NCBI RefSeq assembly: GCF_000381905.1
Contig: NZ_KB907268.1
Span: forward strand, 35,256-99,255
Source of the DNA: Paenibacillus fonticola DSM 21315
Lineage (GTDB): Bacteria > Bacillota > Bacilli > Paenibacillales > Paenibacillaceae
Direction of reading: 5' to 3'
DNA: 64,000 nt
Each line of letters opens with the position of its first letter. Positions within the stretch are counted from its first letter, which is position 1. Made by a program: the position numbers and the translations under genes. This document shows positions 16,359 to 23,064 of this stretch, in pieces. Below the pieces are notes generated by a model that saw nothing but the letters and a program-made list of their open reading frames with translations, ran no database searches and had not been told where the DNA came from.

Positions 16359-16892
16359 TTAACTGATGATCCCTAATGTTCTTCCATACATCAGAAGCTC
16401 GTCATAAGGATCGCCATCCAGGCCAAGTACTTGAGCGAAAGCCGGTTCCGTCTTCATGCCCAGTTCTTTTAAGCGGATGATTTCTACTCTTATATGGGGA
16501 TTTGCAGTGAGAAGGTGGTGTTCAACAATCATGTGCAGATAGGCGTTTTGCTGATCGACCGGTTTAGGCTGTCCAAATAATTCGAATTCAAAGCCGCCAA
16601 AGCGAAAGTTGGTTGTAACCACCGGAGTATTCCTGACAGTCAATTCGTTGAGAACAAATCCTTCCAAATGGCCATACAGAAGCTGGACCTCTTGCTTGAA
16701 AATATCGGGCTCATGAACTTCCATAATCATATCCAGATCCGAATGGTTTACATTTATGGAAATGGGGATCGTCCCGCATAAAATGGGATGATATTTGGCC
16801 ATATCGTCGATAATATTCAATTCATTTATAGCCTTGAAGGCTTGACGCTGAATAGGGCTGCCCATCTGCAAATAGCTTATCGTCTTAAAGAT
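16359..16892 (-). CDS. DUF4269 family protein (nucleotidyltransferase-like)
   Basis: About 178 residues. GTIPISINVNHSDLDMIMEV resembles the GT-P/SDLD signature of DUF4269, a family related to small nucleotidyltransferases; further matches are FGGFEFELFGQPKPVDQQNAYLHM and VLGLDGDPYDELL. The only good ribosome binding site, AAGGAGG at 16901-16907, is 8 bases before an in-frame ATC at 16892 and 29 bases before the first normal start, a TTG at 16871. The segment between reads IFKTISYLQMGSPIQ, matching the expected N-terminus. I therefore propose translation from ATC, or a mutated start. Function unknown. Confidence 0.75.
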   Translation of the reverse strand: MFKTISYLQMGSPIQRQAFKAINELNIIDDMAKYHPILCGTIPISINVNHSDLDMIMEVHEPDIFKQEVQLLYGHLEGFVLNELTVRNTPVVTTNFRFGGFEFELFGQPKPVDQQNAYLHMIVEHHLLTANPHIRVEIIRLKELGMKTEPAFAQVLGLDGDPYDELLMYGRTLGIIS

Positions 16893-17018
16893 GCCGATAT
16901 CCTCCTTGTTCGTTTGAATTGGATCCTACATTTTTGTTAAAATTTAAAAGGAAGTTCCCGTCAAAAATTGAACTTGTCTATGATTAGTGATGAACATTGA
17001 AAAGGGAGTGAGCGATCG

Positions 17019-17402
17019 ATGATTAATAAGGTAGGTCAAATTATGCTGTACGTCAACAACCAGGATGAAGCCGTGCGTTTTTGGACAGAAGCATTGGGTT
17101 TTCATATTATTTCCGAAGAAAATAACGGCCAAGGCATGAGATGGATCGAAATTGCCCCGGCCCAGGATGCAGACACCAGCATCATTCTGCACGATAAGGA
17201 GTTCGTTGCCAAGATGTCGCCCGGCTTGAATCTCGGAACGCCGTCTTTAATGTTTTTCACGGCAAATCTCGATGAATTGCACAAAGACTTGGCTAATAAA
17301 AATATCAAGGTCGGAGAGATCGTAAATATGCCGTCTGGCCGGGTATTCAATTTTGCGGATTATGAAGAAAATTACTTTGCCGTAATGGAAAAAAGCAAGT
17401 AA
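17019..17402 (+). CDS. VOC family (glyoxalase/bleomycin-resistance fold) protein
   Basis: 127 residues with one pair of beta-alpha-beta-beta-beta units: KVGQIMLYVNNQDEAVRFWTEALGFHI at the start and VNMPSGRVFNFADYEENYFAVME at the end. VOC proteins bind a metal or small molecule; the exact role cannot be read here. AGGGAGTG precedes the ATG. It stands alone between oppositely oriented genes. Confidence 0.88.
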   Translation: MINKVGQIMLYVNNQDEAVRFWTEALGFHIISEENNGQGMRWIEIAPAQDADTSIILHDKEFVAKMSPGLNLGTPSLMFFTANLDELHKDLANKNIKVGEIVNMPSGRVFNFADYEENYFAVMEKSK

Positions 17403-17430
17403 ATTTGCTTCAGTTTAGCTGAACAGTGAA

Positions 17431-17472
17431 TAAAAAATGTTCGGCGGCTGAATGCTATTTCACTCAGCCGCC
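17431..17472 (-). terminator. Terminator of the DJ-1/PfpI gene
   Basis: GGCGGCTGA/TCAGCCGCC stem (17443-17472) with a T-rich run following on the minus strand. Confidence 0.75.
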
Positions 17473-17482
17473 GCCGCATGTA

Positions 17483-18055
17483 TCAAAATGGCGAATTGTA
17501 GTACGGATAATGCATTTGTTCTTGAATTTCCCGGGCAACCTCTTTGCCCGTAAGTGATTCTACTACGTACAATCCCAAGTCGAGGGAAGCCGATACTCCG
17601 CCGCCTGTAAATATGTTTCCGTCTCTGATGAAACGTTCCTTCACGACTTCAGAGCAGTAAGGAACGAGCAGCTCGTATGCGGAGGGATTCGTGGTTGCTC
17701 TTTTGCCTTCCAAAAATCCTGCTGCCCCTAAAATCAAAGCCCCCGTACAAACAGACACTTTATATTCTACCTCTCTTGCGGTTTGAATCCATGAAATAAA
17801 TTTGGAATCATACCTAAGCTGCCTGGTGGAGAAGCCTCCTGGGACAAAAATCAAATCATAGGCCGAAAGGTCTGGGGATACAAGTTCAACTTTGACCGTT
17901 AACCCCCGGTCATCTGTGATTTCTTCTTTGTTGGCACAAAAATCCCATTGCACATTGTCCATGGCGTTTAGAATTCTCATTCGGGTTACAGCATCATAGA
18001 AGCCAACCAAATCAAGCGAAGTCATCTGGTCAAACAAAATGAAAGCTATTCTCAT
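17483..18055 (-). CDS. DJ-1/PfpI family protein
   Basis: 190 residues of the class I glutamine amidotransferase-like fold. Segments MRIAFILFDQMTSLDLVGFYD, YDLIFVPGGFSTR and the nucleophile elbow VSVCTGALILGAAG (catalytic-type Cys) are clear. It resembles the sensor half of GlxA-type regulators without the AraC DNA-binding domain. Possible roles include isonitrile hydratase, chaperone or glyoxalase III; none can be chosen. The start at 18055 matches the family N-terminus; the longer open frame to 18172 adds non-homologous sequence. Confidence 0.85.
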   Translation of the reverse strand: MRIAFILFDQMTSLDLVGFYDAVTRMRILNAMDNVQWDFCANKEEITDDRGLTVKVELVSPDLSAYDLIFVPGGFSTRQLRYDSKFISWIQTAREVEYKVSVCTGALILGAAGFLEGKRATTNPSAYELLVPYCSEVVKERFIRDGNIFTGGGVSASLDLGLYVVESLTGKEVAREIQEQMHYPYYNSPF

Positions 18056-18315
18056 TAAAACAACACCTGATCTTTCGCATGAAATAAAAAAAAAGCATCT
18101 GGTCAATAAACCAAATACTTTGCCCAGGCGTACGGCTAATATGAACATATGTGCTCCCTCGTGGTTCTCCACGTTTACGCCAGTCGCACATACATTTGAT
18201 ACCTACTACATTTATATCAAATATCCCTTAATCTTACAATAGGTTCAGTGCCGCAAGATATCCCCGTCCTTTTTGCAAACGATATGTTTCGCAAATAATT
18301 TGGCGGCATAAGAAC

Positions 18316-18357
18316 AGTTGACTTGGGGAAAATAATTTTTCCAAGTCAACTTTTTTA
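18316..18357 (+). terminator. Orphan intrinsic terminator upstream of the ferritin-like gene
   Basis: AGTTGACTTGG pairs with CCAAGTCAACT (plus an A/T inner stem) and six T follow. No plus-strand gene ends nearby, so it may terminate a short leader or small RNA that starts between 18173 and 18310. Confidence 0.75.
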
Positions 18358-18459
18358 GTTGCATCTGCAAATAATACACCATAGCCTCACGAATATACAC
18401 CATCGCCTAATGTACGGCATATGCTGAATAAAATGATTGGGAAGGGTGGCTTAATACAG

Positions 18460-18894
18460 GTGTATTACACGAATTATTATCGAACGGATACCGGTCTGGT
18501 CTCAGACATTGAACGTGCAATCAATGGGGAGTATTCAGCAATTACATGCTATGAGCAACTGGCAGGCCTGGCTCCAAATGATCAAGTACGTAACAAAATT
18601 CTGGAGATCCGGAATGACGAGATCCGGCATTTCCAAACCTTCTCACAAATTTATACCTCGTTAACCGGCAGACAGCCTACGCCTCATGTTACTGAAAAGT
18701 GCCCCTCGGAATATACTGCCGGACTTCACTTTGCTTTTAACGATGAGCAAGAAACGGTAGATTTTTACTTAGATGTCGCAGATAAAGCTACTGACCCCTA
18801 TATCAAAGATCGTTTCAAACGTGCCTCGGCCGACGAACAAAATCATGCGGTATGGTTCCTTTACTTTATTACATCAGGACATGGTCCGCGCTGA
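18460..18894 (+). CDS. Ferritin-like (rubrerythrin-fold) protein, probably spore-associated
   Basis: 144 residues from the GTG at 18460. The four-helix di-iron pattern is visible: INGEYSAITCYEQLAG, EIRNDEIRHFQTF, FNDEQETVDFYLDVAD, and SADEQNHAVWFLYF, each helix supplying Glu/His ligands. Upstream in-frame ATGs (18421, 18436) lack a ribosome binding site, whereas AAGGGTGG lies ten bases before the GTG; related proteins begin with a Tyr-rich MYY segment, as here. Such proteins are common in spore formers. The next gene encodes an exosporium-type protein, suggesting a spore surface role (inference). Confidence 0.85.
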   Translation: MYYTNYYRTDTGLVSDIERAINGEYSAITCYEQLAGLAPNDQVRNKILEIRNDEIRHFQTFSQIYTSLTGRQPTPHVTEKCPSEYTAGLHFAFNDEQETVDFYLDVADKATDPYIKDRFKRASADEQNHAVWFLYFITSGHGPR

Positions 18895-18913
18895 TGAAGC
18901 GCGGTTTTTTTTT
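18886..18913 (+). terminator. Terminator overlapping the stop codon of the ferritin-like gene
   Basis: CCGCGC/GCGCGG stem with the TGA stop in its loop, followed by nine T. Confidence 0.85.
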
Positions 18914-18995
18914 GGATACCAAAGTTATATGATTGTCCAATCATTCTATTTATCTCTTACATATATTGGAGTATCAATAGAAAGGAGTGGATATT

Positions 18996-19421
18996 TTGGT
19001 ACGTATTCTTGATAAAGCGGCCGTACAGCCACGCCGCAGCTTCAACCCGGCTAAATCGTTTACGATCCGGCGTTCCCCGGCAAAATCCGGCATAGCAGCG
19101 ATCGCGATACGGATTCCAGTGAATTCTCAACCGAATCGGGTAGATTTGGTAGTATCTGTTGGTGTCAGAGGAGTTAGAGGTATTGGACAAATTCGCTTTA
19201 GAATCTTCCGTGATGGAAAAGAAATTTACAACACACAGCAAGGTATCGAATCTATGGGTTCAGAACAAAATTATGTTGTTACCTTCCAGGCTGAAGATAG
19301 AAATGTAAGAGCAGGTACCCATGGTTACACAGTCACAGCAGAAAACCTGACTGCAAACACAAGAGTGGATGTGGTAGGACCAATATCGTTTAGTGGGTTA
19401 GCTGTTAAAACTAGAAACTAA
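18996..19421 (+). CDS. Exosporium protein C-like (ExsC-type) protein
   Basis: 141 residues from a TTG at 18996 (AAGGAG at 18982-18987, eight bases upstream; a GTG at 18987 would overlap that site). The segments IGQIRFRIFRDGKEIYNTQQGIES, YVVTFQAEDRNVRAGTHGYTVTAENL and VVGPISFSGLAVKTRN match what I recall of Bacillus cereus exosporium protein C. Predicted all-beta, no signal peptide. It would be made in the mother cell and assembled on the spore surface. The identification rests on remembered sequence similarity. Confidence 0.65.
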   Translation: MVRILDKAAVQPRRSFNPAKSFTIRRSPAKSGIAAIAIRIPVNSQPNRVDLVVSVGVRGVRGIGQIRFRIFRDGKEIYNTQQGIESMGSEQNYVVTFQAEDRNVRAGTHGYTVTAENLTANTRVDVVGPISFSGLAVKTRN

Positions 19422-19481
19422 CATCAGCTCTCGCGTTCCAAATTAACGACTGATATGAACAGTCCCGTATCCTTGAGGGCA

Positions 19482-19510
19482 CAAAAAAGCGAGGGACATT
19501 AGTCCCTCGC
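19482..19510 (-). terminator. Terminator read by the DUF4256 transcript
   Basis: GCGAGGGAC-ATTA-GTCCCTCGC with a T-run on the minus strand. It lies 130 bases past the DUF4256 stop. Confidence 0.75.
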
Positions 19511-19641
19511 AACGTCTTACTGAGTCTCCGCCAGTTCCGAAAGAGACAGAGCCAGCGAAAGAGCGGTTCAAGCTTTTCCATTGACGGAAACAAAATTCTT
19601 CTCAGTAAATTGGCCGGCCTAATATCCGTCGACCCCATCAT

Positions 19642-20208
19642 CTATACCCTTAGCGAGCCGCGGAACCCTCTGGAAGCGTAGTAGGATTCCGCTCCATTGT
19701 GATACATAAAGACCGTATCGTAGCGGCGGTCGCAGAAGATCGCCCCGCCGAGTTTACGGATAGGGGTGGGCGTGATCACCCAGCTCGATGTTTTTGTATC
19801 GAAATTTCCAAGTCTTTGCAGCGCCCGGTATTGTTCTTCCGTCAGCATCTCGATTCCCATGTCTGCGGCCATATCCATGGCGTTGTTCTTCGGCTTGTGT
19901 TCTTTCCTGGATTCCAGTGCTTCGCGGTCATAGCAGACACTTCGACGGCCTTTAGGACTTTCGGCTGCGCAATCGTAAAAAATGTATGCATCCGTCTCGG
20001 GATCATGAGCAACCACATCCGGCTCGCCGCCGGTTTTTTCCATTTCACCTAGCGACCACAGCTTTTCAGCGTTGGCTTCCAGCTTTGCTTGTACTTTGGA
20101 CCATTCTAGTCCTTCATGGCGATTCATGTGCTTCTCAAATCGGGCCTTTAGGATGCGGAGCAGTTCCTCCCGTTGTTCGGGGGACAAATCCCTTGTTTCA
20201 TTGCTCAT
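19642..20208 (-). CDS. DUF4256 domain protein
   Basis: 188 residues. Family-type blocks: LLRILKARFEKHMNRHEGLEWSKVQAKLEAN, GGEPDVVAHDPETDAYIFYDCAAESPKGRRSVCYDREALESRK, and a C-terminal RKLGGAIFCDRRYDTVFMYHNGAESYYASRGFRG. The family is conserved but has no known function. The start at 20208 is fixed by GGGAGG seven bases upstream; a longer frame to 20223 lacks one. The gene is monocistronic. Confidence 0.85.
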   Translation of the reverse strand: MSNETRDLSPEQREELLRILKARFEKHMNRHEGLEWSKVQAKLEANAEKLWSLGEMEKTGGEPDVVAHDPETDAYIFYDCAAESPKGRRSVCYDREALESRKEHKPKNNAMDMAADMGIEMLTEEQYRALQRLGNFDTKTSSWVITPTPIRKLGGAIFCDRRYDTVFMYHNGAESYYASRGFRGSLRV

Positions 20209-20254
20209 AGCTAAGCCTCCCACAATACTAGGTTTTTAATTATAGTTCCGGATG

Positions 20255-20428
20255 TTATTCGCTTGAAATAGGCTCAATCTCATCTAGGACCCATTGAATT
20301 TCCGCTTCTGACACGATTCTTCAATGACCGAAGATTTTCATACAGATTTAACTCGTAGATTTTCCTGGAACAGCCGCCTTTTTGCGGTTATCCGCGTTGG
20401 CTGACAATTCTCCCAGGACAAATACTCG
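20255..20428 (-). pseudogene. Possible decayed gene fragment
   Basis: On the minus strand three coding-like pieces in different frames join end to end: FVLGELSANADNRKKAAVPGK, KIYELNLYENLRSLKNR and RIVSEAEIQWVLDEIEP, closing with a stop at 20255-20257. Together they look like one protein tail broken by two frameshifts. I do not recognise the family. The rest of 20209-20617 holds no intact gene. Confidence 0.3.
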
Positions 20429-20617
20429 TTATACCTCGACCACCTCCGCTGAGATCCCAATCTTTGTACAGTATAACAAATTTCGCACCACCATTTAAAT
20501 TTCGCCGCTTCTATTGGCCGCGCTATAGGTCGTGAATGAATTCGCAGGTTCCGGATACTGCATGGGCGGCATGAGGCCCGTTAAGGTGGACTTTTTTATT
20601 TTGACAAACGAATATAG

Positions 20618-20784
20618 TTACAGTAAACTGTAAATAATACACTAAAGTGTAATGGATACATAGAAGTGTGACATGAACATTGAAGTGTAACGCAAAAGTT
20701 AAAGCACAACATAAACACTGAAGTGTAGCATAAGCGCTACAATGGAGCATAAACACTGTAATGTAGAACTAACACTGTGTTGTA
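20618..20784. repeat. Nine-unit array of 14-bp palindromes at a 19-bp period
   Basis: Centres fall every 19 bases (20625.5, 20644.5, and so on to 20777.5). Best copies read TACACTAAAGTGTA, AACACTGAAGTGTA, AACATTGAAGTGTA, AACACTGTAATGTA and AACACTGTGTTGTA; the fifth and seventh units are degenerate, and the first is TTACAGT-AA-ACTGTAA. The array ends 27 bases before the MerR-like start codon. It looks like a multi-site operator or a partition-site-like array for that protein. Confidence 0.85.
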
Positions 20785-20811
20785 TAACAACTAATGTTTC
20801 GGAGGTGTGCC

Positions 20812-21228
20812 ATGAATAGCTATACTGCTAAACAAATCGCTGAAATTCTCCAACAAGATGACCCACGCATGAATCTGCGAACGGTAAGGTACTACACACA
20901 AATTGGAATGGTACCGCCTCTTGAATTAATGGGGAACAAGAGAGTCTACACGGAGCATCACATCCACTATTTTCGCGCTATTATGACCTTATCAAGAACC
21001 GGTGAGACATTGGCTTCTATACAAGAGACGTTGAAAGAGCTTTCCCTGGAGGATATAGAAAAGATAAGTCAGCAATTAGCATTGTATGAACCTAGCCGAA
21101 TTATTGAAAATGAAACATTGAAGATAACAGATGATGTCATTATAACGATTAGCCCTCGAATTTCTGCGGAGTTAAAGCAAAGAGTGATTGATTCGGTTTC
21201 TCAGGCGTTAAAGGGGGAAGATCAATAA
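20812..21228 (+). CDS. MerR-like DNA-binding protein, first gene of the ClpP operon
   Basis: 138 residues. The N-terminal half is a MerR winged helix (YTAKQIAEILQQDDPRMNLRTVRYYTQIGMVPPLELMGNKRVYTEHHIHYFRAIMTL). The C-terminal part (ENETLKITDDVIITISPRISAELKQRVIDSVSQAL) is not a normal MerR coiled coil and looks like a small beta/helix module. GGAGG six bases before the ATG at 20812 sets the start. It sits directly behind the 19-bp repeat array and overlaps the next gene by one base (TAATG), so it probably binds the array and controls the operon. Confidence 0.82.
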   Translation: MNSYTAKQIAEILQQDDPRMNLRTVRYYTQIGMVPPLELMGNKRVYTEHHIHYFRAIMTLSRTGETLASIQETLKELSLEDIEKISQQLALYEPSRIIENETLKITDDVIITISPRISAELKQRVIDSVSQALKGEDQ

Positions 21229-21734
21229 TGCTTGACATCAAATTAGCCAAGTCAAAAATGGAGAACGAAGAAGGAATGAATCATTTGTGGATTCACATAC
21301 ACAAGGATAAAACCTTTGGACGCCATATGTCCGAACTCCAAATACGGCTGCCGAAAGGTATCCACCGCTCGCATAACCTCAGTGGTTTTGTTGAAAATGA
21401 ACGAGCACACATTGTAGTTGATGCCCTCGGTCAAGATGTTATTATAGAAATCTTTACCCAGGATGCGATTCAATGTGGTGAAAAGACAATCGTAGTAAGC
21501 TTATTGACAGCCGAGACCACGGTAAGCAAAGAAATTTCGATTCAAGTAGTCGAAGAAGATGAAATGGATATGGTTGAGATTGACGAACAAGTTGTCGAAC
21601 GGACCAAAGAGTTAAGCAATGCAGATCCACCCAACGATGAAGGAACAAATATTGTATCAATTCCACCAAGGATATTGGAAATAAAGAATAATGAATTTTC
21701 GTACTTAGAAAAGAAGTATCGTGTAGATTATTGA
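21228..21734 (+). CDS. Beta-rich protein of unknown function in the ClpP operon
   Basis: 168 residues, cytoplasmic, no family recognised. The first ~110 residues alternate strands (WIHIHKDKTFGRHMSELQIRLPKG, AHIVVDALGQDVIIEIFT, EKTIVVSLLTAETTVSKEISIQVV) in an Ig-like or beta-sandwich pattern. The remainder is acidic, then proline-containing, then ends with FSYLEKKYRVDY. Its start overlaps the MerR stop and it lies 18 bases before clpP, so translation is probably coupled. It could be an adaptor, a substrate or a regulator of ClpP (inference). Confidence 0.8.
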   Translation: MLDIKLAKSKMENEEGMNHLWIHIHKDKTFGRHMSELQIRLPKGIHRSHNLSGFVENERAHIVVDALGQDVIIEIFTQDAIQCGEKTIVVSLLTAETTVSKEISIQVVEEDEMDMVEIDEQVVERTKELSNADPPNDEGTNIVSIPPRILEIKNNEFSYLEKKYRVDY

Positions 21735-21752
21735 AGATGAAGGGAGCGTACC

Positions 21753-22337
21753 ATGAATTTGATTCCTTATGTTGTCGAGCATTCCTCTAGGGGGGAAAGA
21801 GCCTACGATATTTACTCAAGGCTTCTGCAAGACCGTATCCTATTTGTGTCCGGTGAAATTACTGACGATGTTGCCAACAGCGTCATAGCACAACTTCTCT
21901 ATTTAGATGCTGTGGATTCGGCAAAAGACATCCACATGTATATCAATTCACCAGGCGGTTCAATTACAGCAGGCATGGGAATTTATGATGCCATGCATTT
22001 AGTTAAGGCAGACGTCACAACATATTGTGTTGGTATGGCGGCTTCAATGGGTGCCTTTTTACTGGCGAATGGAGCGAAAGGCAAACGGCTTGCACTTCCT
22101 AACAGTGAAATCATGATTCACCAGCCTCTTGGCGGAGCGCGAGGTCAAGCAACTGATATTGAGATAAGCGCCAAACGCATTATTCGATTACGTGACAAAA
22201 TAAACAACATATTGTCGCAACAAACTGGTCAGGAACTTGAGAAGATTGAAAGAGATACCGACAGAGACAACTTTATGGACGCTTACGAAGCGAAGGCCTA
22301 CGGGTTAATTGACAAAGTGATTGAGGTGGCACAATAA
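21753..22337 (+). CDS. clpP: ClpP protease paralogue
   Basis: 194 residues, full length for ClpP. The catalytic triad is complete: Ser98 in GMAASMGAF, His123 in EIMIHQPLGG and Asp172 in RDTDRDNFM. The N-terminal NLIPYVVEHSSRGERAYDIYSRLL matches housekeeping ClpP. Known role: a tetradecameric serine protease chamber fed by ClpC/ClpX/ClpE. No Clp ATPase gene is nearby, so this paralogue must borrow one or work with its neighbours. GGGAG lies upstream of the ATG. The AT-rich codon use and operon context suggest a dedicated accessory ClpP rather than the main one. Confidence 0.95.
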   Translation: MNLIPYVVEHSSRGERAYDIYSRLLQDRILFVSGEITDDVANSVIAQLLYLDAVDSAKDIHMYINSPGGSITAGMGIYDAMHLVKADVTTYCVGMAASMGAFLLANGAKGKRLALPNSEIMIHQPLGGARGQATDIEISAKRIIRLRDKINNILSQQTGQELEKIERDTDRDNFMDAYEAKAYGLIDKVIEVAQ

Positions 22338-22356
22338 AGAATAGGCGGTGAAGTGC

Positions 22357-22563
22357 GTGGAGAATGATCAAATTGAATTTACCGTTGAGTACCAAGATTC
22401 GAACGGAGTGCTTTACTTTGAAAATATCAAAGCGTCTAACCTGTCTGATGCAAAGATGCAGGTTCGCCAGAGGTTCCCTGATGTAAATATTAGAGCAGTT
22501 ACAATTGTTCCGCACGATAATGGAGATGAGCCGGATCCTTTCGCAGCTTCTCTATTACTATAA
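22357..22563 (+). CDS. Small acidic protein, last gene of the ClpP operon
   Basis: 68-71 residues depending on the GTG used (22348 or 22357); AGGCGG eight bases before 22357 favours the shorter. The sequence FTVEYQDSNGVLYFENIKASNLSDAKMQVRQRFPDVNIRAVTIVP looks like a compact beta-alpha-beta fold. It ends in a flexible acidic stretch closing with AASLLL, a hydrophobic C-terminus reminiscent of Clp degrons. It starts about 20 bases after clpP. Function unknown; adaptor, inhibitor or substrate are possibilities. Confidence 0.75.
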   Translation: MENDQIEFTVEYQDSNGVLYFENIKASNLSDAKMQVRQRFPDVNIRAVTIVPHDNGDEPDPFAASLLL

Positions 22564-23064
22564 ACTTGCCTAAACAGATGCAGTGATATGCCAGACACGA
22601 TAATGAATAGGGTTCACTGCTTGGAGCTGGAGCAATATTGTCTCGATATAATAAAATTTGCTACAATTCATGATTTTCTCCAGATGTAATAAAGATTTAA
22701 TACTCCTGGTTACTCTGCTGATTCATGCGTTATCTTGTTGCTCTTCTGTGAATGTATTCGATATTTCGAATGTAATAAGCCTAATTACGACTAAACGATC
22801 GATTATATATGAATTTTCACATACATTTACATATTCCCCCCCTCCTGAGTGAGTTTATATATGAATATTCGACTAGAATGAGCTTGTCATTCATGCCGCT
22901 AAACTTAACTGAAGATTTCTTTTCTTTTGAGATTCTGATGGATATTAAGGAACTTAACATTTTTATTGTTTATAGTTAATTAGTTACCTTTTGCTCTTTG
23001 TTTTTTATATACTAGTAGATAAGCAACATTAATCATTTACAACTAAGGGAGGTCAGGACGATTT
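22564..23064. other. AT-rich spacer without a gene
   Basis: 500 bases, strongly AT-rich and full of stops in all frames. No convincing hairpin terminator follows the small gene. The only clear signal is the GGGAGG ribosome binding site of the chemoreceptor gene at its end. Confidence 0.6.

Noticed and set aside
20618..20784. CRISPR array or plasmid replication iterons
   Set aside because: The repeat is a 14-base palindrome with 5-base gaps, far too short for CRISPR spacers; no Cas, Rep or DnaA-box context is present.
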